Below are positions 35,937 to 46,055 of a DNA stretch of 64,000 nt, piece after piece. Positions within the stretch are counted from its first letter, which is position 1, and every line of letters begins with the position of its first letter. The position numbers were made by a program, and so were the translations under genes. The notes beneath the pieces are model-generated. The model had not been told where the DNA came from. It worked only from the letters and a program-made list of their open reading frames with translations, and made no database searches. The stretch lies in contig NZ_CP120416.1 in the NCBI RefSeq assembly GCF_032773895.1, positions 3,997,001-4,061,000 of the forward strand, written 5' to 3'. This DNA is from Teredinibacter sp. KSP-S5-2. GTDB taxonomy: Bacteria > Pseudomonadota > Gammaproteobacteria > Pseudomonadales > Cellvibrionaceae.

Positions 35937-35972
35937 CTGATACCAAGAATAAAAACTGTATAGAAAAATAGA

Positions 35973-38684
35973 TTATTTTTCTTCTGGGGAATTATTTTCC
36001 AGCTGCTTTTGCAAATCCAACCGCATGCTGATCACACCTTCTTCAAAATCGTGCTTAACGGTGAAGCCTAAACGTCTGGCCAAACCTGCCATACCGGTGT
36101 TTTGAGTTTGGGTGACGCCCATTAAAATCCGGGTTCCTTGTTGACGACAGTAGTCGATTATTTTTTCCATCAACTTTTTGCCAATACCCAAACCTTTCAT
36201 ATCCGAGCGCGTAATAATGGCAAACTCGGCTTCAATATTATCCGGGTCCATTTTCGCTCTCACAACACCGAGCGTTTGCGGATGGCCGTCAAAGTCATGA
36301 CTGGTCGCAATAAAGGCAATTTCCCGGTCGTAATCGATTTGCGTCATCAACGCCAGCTTTTCATGATCCAGCAAGGGGACTTCCCCAAAATATCGTTGAT
36401 AGCGATCTTCTTTCGTCAGGGATTGGTCAAATTTTTCATGGGGTTTTTCATCTTCCGGTCGAATCGGCCGTAAAAGAATTTCTTCCCCGTTACGCATGAT
36501 GTACTTTTCTTCAAACTCTTTCGGGTACGGTCGAATAGCACACTCATTTTTTTCGTGCGAAATCTGAATGTGACAATTCATCACGATCAAGTCATTTTTG
36601 GTTGCCAGAATGGGGTTGATGTCCAGCTCGGAGATATTCGGGTTGTCCACCATAAGCTGACTAACCTGAGTTAACAGGTAACATAAAGCCTGCCGATCCA
36701 AAGGTTCACTAAGATGTCGCTCGCGAATTTTGCCTTCCGCCAAGGCCTGAATGACCAAATAGCGTGCCAGCGCCATGTTTAGGGGCGGAAGCGCTACAAC
36801 TGCACTGCGAGCCAAGTCCCAGCCTCGACTGCTTTCCCCAAGAAAAATCGCAGGTCCAAACACTGGTGTATTTTTCACACAGATACGCAAGTGGTGCGCT
36901 CCTGGTCGCCGCGCCATGGACTGCAACGAAAATCCATCGATCTCAACATCGGGATAAACTTTTCGCGCACGCTCCAGCATTCCCTTTGCATTATTCAACA
37001 CATCATTCCGGTCACTAAGGTTCAGCGCCACATCGCCAAGGTTTGCATTGGAAGACATATCTTTAAATAGAATTTTTAGCGCAACCGGATAGCCCATCGC
37101 ATCAGCTTCGTCCGCGGCCTCCTCTGCTGTTTCGGCAATACGGGTGATTTCCGAATGAATACCGTATGCATGTAACAATTCACTGCAGGCGCTCGGTTCC
37201 AGGAATGTGCGTCCCTGATCCAGAGCAACGCTGACAATGTCTTTTGCCAAGCCGGTATCTTCCTGACTGTTCAGTTCGGTCGATTCCGGTGTTTCCAGCA
37301 ATTGTTTTTGGTTACGGCGGTATTGCACCATATGCATAAACGCAGTCACCACCGCTTCCGGTGTTCGAAATGAAGGAATGTTGGCAGCATTAAATTTTTT
37401 CCTGGCGTTCTGTGCCGCCAGTTCACCCGCCCAGTTCACTAGCACACTGGGGCGTCGGATCTCAGGGACTTTTTTAATCGTGGCGATCACTTTTTCCGCG
37501 TAGGATTCACTGGCTCGAAGGGCAGAAGGGGAATGCAGAATAACCAGGTTTTCCACCTCTTCAGCCTGCATCAGAATTTCGATGACTTCGGCATAGCGTT
37601 CGGGCGATGCGTCCCCCAATAAATTGACCGGGTTTTCATACCGACCACCTTGGGGAATGACCTCTTTCAGCTTTTCGATGGTCTGTTTTTTTAACGTGGT
37701 TAAACGTCCACCTTTTTGCACCAACGTATCGGTCGCCAGCGCTACCGGGCCGATACCGTTTGCAACCAATGTCAACTTTTCACTGTTTAATGGTTTGGAG
37801 TGAGCCAGAATTTCAACGGCGGTGAACAGGTCGCGAAAATCGCTTACCCGCAGCATACCGGCTCGTCGAAACGCCGTGTCATAGACGGCATCCAAACAGG
37901 TTATGTCTTCACTGCCGTGGGTAACAATTTCGGTTCCCGTTGCCGTTTGTCCGCCCTTAATAACGATGATGGGTTTATGAAACGATGCAGCACGTGCCGC
38001 AGACATAAAACGCCGACCATCCCGGATAACATCAATGTATAAAAGAATCGCGCGGGTTCGTGGATCTTGCCCGAGGTAATCAATCAGTTCGTCAAAATCG
38101 ATATCCGCTGCATCCCCCACCGATAGGAACTTGGAGAAGCCAATACCTCGGGGTTGAGCCCAATCCAGAATTGTTGCGCAGACAGCTGCGGATTGAGACA
38201 CAAACGCCAGCTTGCCAGGCAGTGCTGTGGTATGCGCATAGCTGGCGTTTAAACCAATTTCGGGCACCATGATTCCCAGCGAGTGCGGACCAAACAGGCT
38301 TACCCCCCAACGCTTGGCAATTTCCTTGGTTTCCTGCTGCAGGCTTTGTCCTTTTTCATTCACGATGCCGGTTAAACCCGCGGCAATCACAATGGCGCTT
38401 TTGCACCCTTTTCTTCCCAACTCTTCGACTAACATGGGAACACGTTCAGCCCGGTTGCAGATAATGGCCAGATCGGGCGCGATGGGCAGGCTATCTATGG
38501 TTTTGTAGGCAAACACCCCGTTTACCGCTTCGTATTTTGGGGTAACGGGCATAATTGGCCCGGCAAAACCGCCCTGTAACAGATTTCTCATTACGGCGTG
38601 CCCGGCACGATCCCGCCTGTTGGAAGCGCCGATAACGGCAACAGAGGAAGGCGCGAGTAGCTGTCGAATATGAGTTAAAGTCAT
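35973..38684 (-). CDS. Pat-type protein lysine acetyltransferase (NDP-forming acyl-CoA synthetase-like plus GNAT)
   Basis: A large cytoplasmic protein of about 903 residues. Order: CoA-binding domain (LLAPSSVAVIGASNRRDRAG...), succinyl-CoA ligase-like domain, ATP-grasp domain, and a C-terminal GNAT domain (about 725-890: RPIRPEDEKPHEKF, then ITRSDMKGLGIGKKLMEKIIDYCRQQG). This is the arrangement of PatZ/YfiQ, which acetylates acetyl-CoA synthetase and other enzymes; the N-terminal part is often a non-catalytic sensor. ATG 38684 gives the usual family start; one at 38708 is equally possible as neither has a strong ribosome-binding site. Confidence 0.9.
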   Translation of the reverse strand: MTLTHIRQLLAPSSVAVIGASNRRDRAGHAVMRNLLQGGFAGPIMPVTPKYEAVNGVFAYKTIDSLPIAPDLAIICNRAERVPMLVEELGRKGCKSAIVIAAGLTGIVNEKGQSLQQETKEIAKRWGVSLFGPHSLGIMVPEIGLNASYAHTTALPGKLAFVSQSAAVCATILDWAQPRGIGFSKFLSVGDAADIDFDELIDYLGQDPRTRAILLYIDVIRDGRRFMSAARAASFHKPIIVIKGGQTATGTEIVTHGSEDITCLDAVYDTAFRRAGMLRVSDFRDLFTAVEILAHSKPLNSEKLTLVANGIGPVALATDTLVQKGGRLTTLKKQTIEKLKEVIPQGGRYENPVNLLGDASPERYAEVIEILMQAEEVENLVILHSPSALRASESYAEKVIATIKKVPEIRRPSVLVNWAGELAAQNARKKFNAANIPSFRTPEAVVTAFMHMVQYRRNQKQLLETPESTELNSQEDTGLAKDIVSVALDQGRTFLEPSACSELLHAYGIHSEITRIAETAEEAADEADAMGYPVALKILFKDMSSNANLGDVALNLSDRNDVLNNAKGMLERARKVYPDVEIDGFSLQSMARRPGAHHLRICVKNTPVFGPAIFLGESSRGWDLARSAVVALPPLNMALARYLVIQALAEGKIRERHLSEPLDRQALCYLLTQVSQLMVDNPNISELDINPILATKNDLIVMNCHIQISHEKNECAIRPYPKEFEEKYIMRNGEEILLRPIRPEDEKPHEKFDQSLTKEDRYQRYFGEVPLLDHEKLALMTQIDYDREIAFIATSHDFDGHPQTLGVVRAKMDPDNIEAEFAIITRSDMKGLGIGKKLMEKIIDYCRQQGTRILMGVTQTQNTGMAGLARRLGFTVKHDFEEGVISMRLDLQKQLENNSPEEK

Positions 38685-38781
38685 AAGAGTGTGTGCCCCG
38701 TGTGCCATGCCCAGACAATGTTTATGATTCTATTACAGCACATCAGTAAGAAAAGGTATCCAAATCAAATCACGATAGCCG

Positions 38782-39525
38782 CTAAAGACCATGAATTACT
38801 GGTTGATAAAGTTTATCCGCATTACCCAGTACCGGGTCTCCATGAGCAGGCAAGACATTATTAAATTTTACCGACAACGCCGCCTTAAGTTGCTCTCGGT
38901 CTGGTTTGGCAAACTTCAACCAACCTGGACCAATATTGTATGGCTTGATAAACCCCATCAAATGCATAAACGCTTTGGCTGCAAAATTAAAATACTCATC
39001 TGTTTTATGCCAATGCTGTAAACAATCACCGGCCACGATGGTTCCACCCGCAGAATCCAGGTATAACAATAGCTCTGGAGGCTGACTGTTCAACTCAATA
39101 ATTTTTGCATTGGCAACAGGCAACTCCGTTTCCGCGGTGAGGTACTCGTCAGGAGAAAAATAAATATCATCCTCTTTCGGACGGGTAGATGTGCCTTTGG
39201 CGTAGGGCGCGTTAACAGACCACACCTTTGCCCCATAGCGTTCTTTATAAAAGGGGTCATCCATACCATGAAAACCCGCCAAGCGGATAATGTGTTTGAC
39301 TTGTCCCAATGTATCCAACTGCTGTAAACCTTCGTCGTTCAGCCGGACAGTGTTAACAAGTGTTAGCTCTTCGCCGTTGCGAAGAACCACCATATTGCGG
39401 CTGAAACGAAATGTTACCGGGCCAGACATACTAAAGGTACCGGTGACAAAATAAGTATTTTCCATCACCTGACGAATTTCGCCGTGAGGCAAAGCCGGAG
39501 CAAAAGGCCTGGGGGTCATACGCAC
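38782..39525 (-). CDS. Metallo-beta-lactamase-fold protein with altered metal site
   Basis: A protein of 247 residues with the MBL layout: N-terminal strands (MENTYFVTGTFS, TLVNTVRLNDEG), the position of the HxHxDH motif taken by AGFHGMDDPFY, a strand with an acid (LDSAGGTIVAGDCLQHW) and a final VLPAHGDPV. The first motif keeps only His and Asp, like the DUF4336 branch, so metal binding may be weakened. Function unknown. Convergent neighbours do not suggest an operon. Confidence 0.75.
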   Translation of the reverse strand: MRMTPRPFAPALPHGEIRQVMENTYFVTGTFSMSGPVTFRFSRNMVVLRNGEELTLVNTVRLNDEGLQQLDTLGQVKHIIRLAGFHGMDDPFYKERYGAKVWSVNAPYAKGTSTRPKEDDIYFSPDEYLTAETELPVANAKIIELNSQPPELLLYLDSAGGTIVAGDCLQHWHKTDEYFNFAAKAFMHLMGFIKPYNIGPGWLKFAKPDREQLKAALSVKFNNVLPAHGDPVLGNADKLYQPVIHGL

Positions 39526-39587
39526 TCCAAATAGAAGAATAAATGTTATTTTTTGAACAGGCAGTAGTTGGAGAGCGTAAGCGACGC

Positions 39588-40628
39588 TTAGAAAAGTTCT
39601 ATATCGTCCGCAACACCACGCTCTTTGATCAAACCATCGGCAACCAGTTTCTCATAGGCACACACCCGATTCCGCCCGTGCTCCTTGGCAAAATAAAGCG
39701 CTTTGTCTGCTTTTTCAATAATGGATGATGGATGTTTTTCTGGAGCAATTTTGGTCATACCGACACTGACGGTTATTTCTCCAACCTGGGGAAAAATTCG
39801 ATTCTCGATGGCGTTGCGAAAACGTTCAAAGACCAGAATCGCATCCGCATCGGAACAAAGCGATAACACGACGAGAAACTCTTCTCCACCGTAGCGGAAC
39901 AGCAGGTCGTTGGTTCTGAAGGATTCGCGCATAATGTCAGAAAACAGCAGAAGGACTTCATCACCGTAAAGATGACCAAAGGAATCATTTATTTGCTTGA
40001 ACCGGTCAATATCCAGAATGCCCAACCAATAGCTTTCTGCCGTGATGCCTAATCGACGCTCTTCCCCATCTCGAAATGGTTTACTAGTTTCAGCCCCGGC
40101 AGTAACAACCAGGTCCGAGAATTTCGCATCAAAGGTTTTGCGGTTATACAAACCAGTCAGAGCATCCCGTTCACTGTCATCAAGAACATCCACGAAGTTG
40201 CAATATATACGAATAAAACCCTGGATCATTTTCTCGGCGGCGTGATCCAACTCAGCACCATAAAGGTCGAGCACTCCGGCAACTTTTTGGTTAACCACCA
40301 GCGGAAACAACACCCGCGAAGCGCCTCCTGCGTCACCATGAATAACCGCACAGGCAGCAATGCAATGACGCATCGAACTATCAAGGTAGACACGCTTTTC
40401 GCCATAGTCCGACGTGATCGGGCTTAACCTATTCATGCGTGCATCTTTGGGGATGGAGGCAACCTGCTCGATATACTCAGGCTCGATCTGGTCGGGCAAG
40501 ATAAAAAGAATCACATCGTCAAAGTCGATAAAATCTGCAAGCACTTCGATAAGCACTCGCCCCAATGAGCGTTTATCGCGCTCTTCGGTAATATGAACAA
40601 CGGATTCCAATAGACTATGTTCAGTCAT
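39588..40628 (-). CDS. Diguanylate cyclase with GAF-like sensor
   Basis: A cytoplasmic enzyme of 346 residues expected to make cyclic di-GMP. An N-terminal GAF-like domain (about 15-150: LLESVVHITEERDKRSLGRVLIEVLADF..., VAGVLDLYG) is followed by a GGDEF domain with the active-site motif GGEEF, preceded by an RTND that fits the RxxD inhibitory site at the proper five-residue distance. No membrane segment is seen. ATG 40628 begins the domain start; an upstream TTG at 40646 is less likely. It is divergent from an HD-GYP phosphodiesterase, so synthesis and breakdown of the same messenger are encoded side by side. Confidence 0.92.
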   Translation of the reverse strand: MTEHSLLESVVHITEERDKRSLGRVLIEVLADFIDFDDVILFILPDQIEPEYIEQVASIPKDARMNRLSPITSDYGEKRVYLDSSMRHCIAACAVIHGDAGGASRVLFPLVVNQKVAGVLDLYGAELDHAAEKMIQGFIRIYCNFVDVLDDSERDALTGLYNRKTFDAKFSDLVVTAGAETSKPFRDGEERRLGITAESYWLGILDIDRFKQINDSFGHLYGDEVLLLFSDIMRESFRTNDLLFRYGGEEFLVVLSLCSDADAILVFERFRNAIENRIFPQVGEITVSVGMTKIAPEKHPSSIIEKADKALYFAKEHGRNRVCAYEKLVADGLIKERGVADDIELF

Positions 40629-40885
40629 GCACTCACCCGGCTCCAAAGCAATTGGCGTCTATTATCAGTTTAGACACAGAAACACAGGAGGCCAATCTGA
40701 GCTTGGACTGCCTTCGATTTACCAATCAAAGCCAACTCCGCGAGAGTAACGCACCTTCTATCTATTCGCTTAACCACAGTAAATGCGATCGGTTATACCG
40801 CAGAGTTACTTATCGTGTCTGCCTCCATTGCTATACTGATTAAGGATTCACACGCTTATGCAACATGGTAATGAATTAGCCATCA

Positions 40886-42049
40886 ATGACTGGAATAAAA
40901 CGCATATCAATACAGCACCTTGAAGTCGGTATGTATGTTACCGAGCAAACAGAAGGGATCGCTGATGGACAACTCCAGGCCAAGGGGTTTATCTACCGAC
41001 AGGACACCATAGACAAACTCAAGCAAAAGCAAACCCAAGAAGTGCTTATCGATACGGATAAAGGACAGGATTCCCCTTACGCCAGACCCGTTGTCAGCCA
41101 TACCCCACCGAGCGGAAGCAAAAGCCTCAGTGAAGAAAGGGAAAACTCCAAACGGGTATATAACGAAGCCACCTCGTTGGTGTCGAATCTACTCAACGAC
41201 GTCAAAATGGGCAAAGCCATTGACGTAGGCCCAGTTGAAGGTTTGGCAGACGAAATTAACAACTCTGTATTGAATAACCCCAATGCGCTGCTCTGCTTAA
41301 GCCAAATTCGCGAGAAGGATAAGTACCTGCTGGAACACTCGGTTAACGTCGGCATTTTAATGGGCGTTTTTGCACGGCATCTCAGCTACGCCAAAGATGA
41401 GATACATCAGCTGGTAACCGGCGCCCTGCTGCACGATATTGGTAAAATTCGCGTTCCCAATCACGTGTTACACAAACCAGGTAAACTCACTGGAGAAGAG
41501 TGGGAGGAGATGAAACGTCACGTCAATTATGGTGTGGAAACTCTGGAGAAATCCAAGGGCATTCATCCAATCGCACTTGCCATATGTGGTCAGCATCACG
41601 AACGCCTGGATGGCAATGGTTACCCGAACCGACTTTCCGACGAAGAGATCACGATATATGGTCGCCTTGCATCAATTGTCGATGTCTATGATGCAGTAAC
41701 AGCCAAACGGGTTTACCACGATGGTATGCCTCCGGCAGAAGCCATGAAGTTATTATTGAAGCTCAGCCAAAGTGAATTGGACAGTAGTCTGGTCTATCAG
41801 TTTATCCGCTGTATGAGTGTTTACCCTGTGGGCAGTTTGGTTGAACTGAACACCGGGCGCCTGGCGGTGGTTATAACCACCAATCCAAACGACTCAACAA
41901 CCCCCGTGGTAAAGTCCATATACAATAAACGCCACAAGCACTTCGAACAAAGTAAGGTATTAAACCTGGCAAAACTTACCCCAGACGTAAAAATTGTCAG
42001 TGCGGTGTCACCAGATGAGTATGGAATCAGCGTAAACGATTTTCTTTAA
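40886..42049 (+). CDS. HD-GYP cyclic di-GMP phosphodiesterase with DUF3391
   Basis: A protein of 387 residues. The N-terminal DUF3391 (about 1-125: GIKRISIQHLEVGMYVTE, GFIYRQDTIDKLKQ) precedes an HD-GYP domain (about 140-330) with the metal motifs LLHDIGKIRVP, HVNYGVETL, QHHERLDGNGYP. These residues mark a working phosphodiesterase that opens c-di-GMP. Divergent partner of the GGDEF gene at 39588. The ribosome-binding site is weak. Confidence 0.93.
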   Translation: MTGIKRISIQHLEVGMYVTEQTEGIADGQLQAKGFIYRQDTIDKLKQKQTQEVLIDTDKGQDSPYARPVVSHTPPSGSKSLSEERENSKRVYNEATSLVSNLLNDVKMGKAIDVGPVEGLADEINNSVLNNPNALLCLSQIREKDKYLLEHSVNVGILMGVFARHLSYAKDEIHQLVTGALLHDIGKIRVPNHVLHKPGKLTGEEWEEMKRHVNYGVETLEKSKGIHPIALAICGQHHERLDGNGYPNRLSDEEITIYGRLASIVDVYDAVTAKRVYHDGMPPAEAMKLLLKLSQSELDSSLVYQFIRCMSVYPVGSLVELNTGRLAVVITTNPNDSTTPVVKSIYNKRHKHFEQSKVLNLAKLTPDVKIVSAVSPDEYGISVNDFL

Positions 42050-42093
42050 GCCACAACTCCGCTACTCTTTTCGGTCAATAGAAGGATGTGCAA

Positions 42094-43206
42094 ATGACCG
42101 AAAACAGACTTATGAAGGACGGCTTGAATAGTGTTGCAATACAACGAATTGCCGCCAGCCTCAGCAAAGTTCATAAACCTTTTGCAGCAAATGATTTTCG
42201 CCAACAGGTATGTAAGGAACTGGACACTCTCGAATTAAAGGAACGGGTGAATCATGTCATTGCCCATCTGTATACATTCCTTCCCCAACCTTTTAGCAAA
42301 ACCTATCGAGTGCTTAAGCAACTGCCAAACGTCTGGGATTTTGGCGAGCAAGATGATCCCCTTAGAGGATTTGCCGCCTGGCCGGTGATTGACTACATTG
42401 GCGAACACGGTCTTGAAGACGAAGATCTCTCGCTTGATCTGCTCGCTCGATTAACGCATTTATTCTCTGCAGAATTTGCTGTTCGCCCGTTCTATCAACA
42501 AAACCCGGAGAAAACGTTTGCCGTTGCCCAACAGTGGGCGGAATCGAAAAACTATCATTTGCGCCGACTCGCGTCGGAAGGTTGTCGTCCACGCTTGCCC
42601 TGGGGAATTCGTTTAAAAAAACTGGTTGCTGACCCGGCTCCCATATTTCCTTTATTGGAAAAACTAAAAAATGACGAGAGTGAATACGTAAGAAAATCCG
42701 TTGCCAACAATTTGAATGACATTAGTAAAGATCATCCTGATCAAGTGATTAAGTTGTGTAAACGGTGGCAAAAAAATAATCATCCGAATACGCAATGGAT
42801 TGTCAAACACGCACTGCGTACGTTGATTAAAGCTGGAGACAATCGAGTCTTTCCGCTTCTTGGTTTCGAAGCTTCGCCACAGATATCGTTGGCAAAATGC
42901 ACTATCAAAAAACGTAACATACGAGTTGGGGACACGCTCGAGTTTGATCTCTCACTGACAGCGGAAAACAAAAAGCAAAAACTGGTCGTCGACTACGCCA
43001 TTCACTTTATGAAGGCAAATGGCACAACATCGGCAAAAGTTTTCAAGCTGCGGGAAATCACCCTTGGCGCAGGTGAGCAGATCACAATTTCCAAACAGCA
43101 TTCATTCAAACCCATTACCACGCGTAAATACTATCCTGGCAAACACGCTTTATCGGTATTGGTAAATGGCGTTATGTTAGGGGGAGCAGAATTCACCCTT
43201 CTTTAA
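42094..43206 (+). CDS. AlkC-like DNA alkylation repair protein
   Basis: A 370-residue protein resembling HEAT-like-repeat DNA glycosylases of the AlkC/AlkD superfamily. Helical repeats fill the first ~260 residues (FRQQVCKELDTLELKERVNHVIAHLYTFLP, ...NDESEYVRKSVANNLNDISKDHPDQVIKLCKRWQ, WIVKHALRTLIKAG). The last ~100 residues are beta-rich (NIRVGDTLEFDLSLTAENKKQKLVVDYAIHFMKANG) and match the Ig-like domain that sets AlkC apart from AlkD. AlkC removes 3-methylcytosine and 3-methyladenine. ATG 42094 has AAGGA 7 nt upstream; the GTG at 42088 is less likely. Confidence 0.85.
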   Translation: MTENRLMKDGLNSVAIQRIAASLSKVHKPFAANDFRQQVCKELDTLELKERVNHVIAHLYTFLPQPFSKTYRVLKQLPNVWDFGEQDDPLRGFAAWPVIDYIGEHGLEDEDLSLDLLARLTHLFSAEFAVRPFYQQNPEKTFAVAQQWAESKNYHLRRLASEGCRPRLPWGIRLKKLVADPAPIFPLLEKLKNDESEYVRKSVANNLNDISKDHPDQVIKLCKRWQKNNHPNTQWIVKHALRTLIKAGDNRVFPLLGFEASPQISLAKCTIKKRNIRVGDTLEFDLSLTAENKKQKLVVDYAIHFMKANGTTSAKVFKLREITLGAGEQITISKQHSFKPITTRKYYPGKHALSVLVNGVMLGGAEFTLL

Positions 43207-43226
43207 GTAAATTAGAGAAGGGTGAA
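43192..43226. terminator. Bidirectional hairpin between convergent genes
   Basis: A perfect 10-bp inverted repeat TTCACCCTTC (43192-43201) / GAAGGGTGAA (43217-43226) covers the stop of the AlkC-like gene and the end region of the GntR gene. Confidence 0.6.
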
Positions 43227-43231
43227 CTACC

Positions 43232-43918
43232 TTAAAGATGAGGAAATTGGTAGGTTTCCAAAATCTTGGTAATTTCTTCGGTAACATTCTTTCTGTGTGC
43301 GTAATGAACAGCTTTCGCTTCTTCTACATCACCGGCAAGAAGTTGTTCATACAAAGCTCGGTGGGCAACATTTGAATTGCGTAAATTATTACGTAACTTT
43401 AATGTAATCTTACGAGCACGGCTCACTTGCGCACGAACTGTATCCAACAAACCTGCCAGACGACGATTGCCAGACAGCGCAACCAGCAAACGGTGGAAGG
43501 TTTCATCGGCATCGGCCCATACAGACAAGTTGCCTTCAACAATTGCAGCATCCATTTCGTCCAGGGCAGAAAGCATGGGTTGCAATACATCTTTGCTCGG
43601 CTTTCTACTTGCAAGGGCTTCCACAGCGGTTAACTCCAAGCCAGTCAGAACATTATTAATTTCGATAATATCTGTAGGCAAAAGTGGAAGAACTCGCATC
43701 CCTCGACGGGGAATAAGTTCAATAAGCTTCTCCGCTTCCAAACGGATAAGGGCTTCCCTGACGGGAGTACGGCTCACCCCTAAGTCTTTGGCGATTTCGG
43801 GTTCTAGTGCTTGGTAACCTGGAGAATATTCATTGGAAAGGATGCTATTTTTTATTTTCCGGTAAACTTGCTCGACGAGAGAGATACCGGTGTCGTGATC
43901 TGCGACTGAATTATTCAT
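43232..43918 (-). CDS. GntR-family regulator (FCD type)
   Basis: A 228-residue regulator with a winged helix (LVEQVYRKIKNSILSNEYSPGYQALEPEIAKDLGVSRTPVREALIRLEAEKLIELIPRRGMRV) and an FCD ligand domain. The latter keeps the metal-site pattern with Asp/His residues (SVWADADETFHRLLVALSGN and later VAHRALYEQLLAGD). FadR-like FCD regulators respond to small organic acids. ATG 43918 is preferred over 43969. It is divergent from the M20 peptidase lipoprotein at 44344 and may control it. Confidence 0.9.
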   Translation of the reverse strand: MNNSVADHDTGISLVEQVYRKIKNSILSNEYSPGYQALEPEIAKDLGVSRTPVREALIRLEAEKLIELIPRRGMRVLPLLPTDIIEINNVLTGLELTAVEALASRKPSKDVLQPMLSALDEMDAAIVEGNLSVWADADETFHRLLVALSGNRRLAGLLDTVRAQVSRARKITLKLRNNLRNSNVAHRALYEQLLAGDVEEAKAVHYAHRKNVTEEITKILETYQFPHL

Positions 43919-44343
43919 GCTGTTTTTATTATGTCTATAGTTGTATGAAGTTATGTGCCAAAAATGCACGGCTTATCAAGATCCATCTCAAATAACTAAG
44001 CTGTCGTTTATTGTAACATTTTCTTTCAAGAATAAATATTCGATGCGTATCTCATTTTGTGGATATTTGACTAAAAATCAGTCTCAAGATGACTGGTTTT
44101 TTTGAACACTTCGACATTTCTTAAAAATTAGCTGAATACCATACAGACTTAAGTACCAGTTTGAAAAATTATTGTGCTCATTTAGAGCAAAATACATCAG
44201 TTTTATCCACTAAAACATGCACTCTAAAACTTATCCGAATATACATCGTGCATTTGTTCTAGATTCAGAAGTTAGCAAGGTATACATTTACGCATCTAAA
44301 CACCCATTTCATGGTTACAGTTTTATAACAGCAGGGATTTGAT
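43919..44343. other. Divergent promoter region with bidirectional hairpin
   Basis: A 425-bp gap between the GntR and the M20 peptidase genes. A stem AATCAGTC/GACTGGTT (44076-44098, one G-T pair) has As to its left and seven Ts to its right, so it could end transcripts in both directions. What it would terminate is unclear; a short RNA or a leader transcript are options. No GntR-type operator stands out. Confidence 0.45.
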
Positions 44344-45987
44344 ATGCAAAATTCAAATAAAATTTCCTTCAACCCCATAGTAAATATCTTGTGTTTGCTC
44401 GTCACATTTACTTTACTTAGTGGTTGCCAGGAGAAAACGCTTCACACAGTAGACCTCGAAACAATAAAAAACGAAGCGCAAAAACACACACCGGAAATGG
44501 CAAGCTTTCTCTCAGAGTTGATCACCTACAAATCAATTGAACAAGCCAACCAACCTCTGCTGCCTGAAACTAAAGCGCTGATGGAAAAAATATTTCGTAA
44601 AGCGGAAAGCATGGGCTTCACAACTCGCACAGCCGCTGATGGATTGGTCGGCATTTTAGAGTATGGTCAGGGCGAGGAAGTTGTCGGCGTAGTTGCGCAT
44701 TTGGATATCGTTGCAGCAGGAGATGAAAGCCAGTGGCAACATCCACCATATGAAGGAAAAATTGTCGACGATGTAATTTGGGGGCGTGGCGCTCAGGATG
44801 ACAGAGCAGGTGTTGTTGGTACGATGTGGGCTGCAAAAATCCTGATTGATAACGACTCCACCTTCTCCAGAAAATTACGCATCATCCTCACCACAAAGGA
44901 AGAAACCGGTTTCGGTGCAGCAACAAAATATTTTGCGGAAGAGGAACCTCCAACCTACGGCATCGTCCCTGATGCAATTTATATTATTCGCGCGGAAAAC
45001 GGATACCTGGATGCGAAATACCTTTTTGAAACACTCACCGCAGAAGAGTCTGAAAACACCATCACACACTGGCAGGGTGGCAACGCAGTCAACTCCATTC
45101 CGGATAGATCGATTGCAGTTTTATATGCCTCCTCCGTTGACACCGCTCGACAACAAATCCTCGACGCTGCGCAATATGTACAACAAAATTTTCCACCCAA
45201 AAGCAAAGACTGTACAGAAGCTTCTGGCAATGAATGCTCTGCAGATATCAAGGTGTACGATCTCAATGCATTTAACCAGGAATTTCCAAACCAAATCACC
45301 ACACCACCGTTAAACGGTAATCTTGTTATTGTCGCACACGGTATTGCAGGACACAGCAGCACGCCAGAAAAAGGCCGCAATGCGATTGTTGATTTGGCTC
45401 TGGTACTGAACCGCTTAACTTTGACAAAAAACCACTATGCCAAAGCGGCTGAGTTTGTTGCAGGCAACATTGCAATGAACACGGATGGCTCAAACTTCCA
45501 ATTGAACACTGAAAAGTCGATTGCCGAAGCCGCAGATACCACCGCATGCTTAAGCGTGATCGAGCAAAACACTAACGGCATTGCCTTTAACATCAATTAC
45601 AGAACCGGCATAGCTAACACTAATCAGGAGATTTTGCAGAAATCTGGTAACGCAGTTGCGCAATTTGGCGGCAGTGTCAGCGCAGCTCAACCCATGTTCG
45701 ATGCCTACTACTATCAGGCGGACGACCCTCTGTTAAAAGCAGCACAGCAAAGCTTTAAAACCGTTACCGGTGTAGACGCACCCTTGATTCCAATAGCCGC
45801 AACAACCCAAGTCAAATCGGCACCGAACCTGATTGCATATGGGCCGGTGGAAGCATCGACGGATGGCGTGCACTTTCATAGCGTCAACGAGCGGATGCCC
45901 GTTTCCTCCCTCACGCGTAATGCGGTGTTGTACGCCCATTTCCTGCAAGAATTAATTCAGTCCCCGGTAAGCTTGGCTAGAGAGTAA
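44344..45987 (+). CDS. M20-family metallopeptidase lipoprotein
   Basis: An exported lipoprotein of 547 residues (lipobox LLSGC, Cys 28). The M20 fold shows its metal residues: AHLDIVAAG, GRGAQDDRAG, KEETGFGAA and a later His (YGPVEASTDGVHFHSVNERM); the Asp after His in AHLD and the Asp-Asp are the usual pair. M20 enzymes include carboxypeptidases, dipeptidases (PepV/Sapep type) and aminoacylases. Its length with a large lid domain suits the PepV branch. Periplasmic or outer-membrane location is inferred from the lipobox. Confidence 0.9.
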   Translation: MQNSNKISFNPIVNILCLLVTFTLLSGCQEKTLHTVDLETIKNEAQKHTPEMASFLSELITYKSIEQANQPLLPETKALMEKIFRKAESMGFTTRTAADGLVGILEYGQGEEVVGVVAHLDIVAAGDESQWQHPPYEGKIVDDVIWGRGAQDDRAGVVGTMWAAKILIDNDSTFSRKLRIILTTKEETGFGAATKYFAEEEPPTYGIVPDAIYIIRAENGYLDAKYLFETLTAEESENTITHWQGGNAVNSIPDRSIAVLYASSVDTARQQILDAAQYVQQNFPPKSKDCTEASGNECSADIKVYDLNAFNQEFPNQITTPPLNGNLVIVAHGIAGHSSTPEKGRNAIVDLALVLNRLTLTKNHYAKAAEFVAGNIAMNTDGSNFQLNTEKSIAEAADTTACLSVIEQNTNGIAFNINYRTGIANTNQEILQKSGNAVAQFGGSVSAAQPMFDAYYYQADDPLLKAAQQSFKTVTGVDAPLIPIAATTQVKSAPNLIAYGPVEASTDGVHFHSVNERMPVSSLTRNAVLYAHFLQELIQSPVSLARE

Positions 45988-46055
45988 ACTTCTGGCCTTT
46001 TGCGCTTATAATGACAGTGCAAAGGGCCAAACTCTCGACAGCCAGAACAGCATTT

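Noticed and set aside
44076-44103. Hairpin with T-run upstream of the M20 peptidase as evidence for an sRNA gene
   Set aside because: Terminator form is good but no upstream promoter or conserved RNA is visible, so it was kept only as a note.
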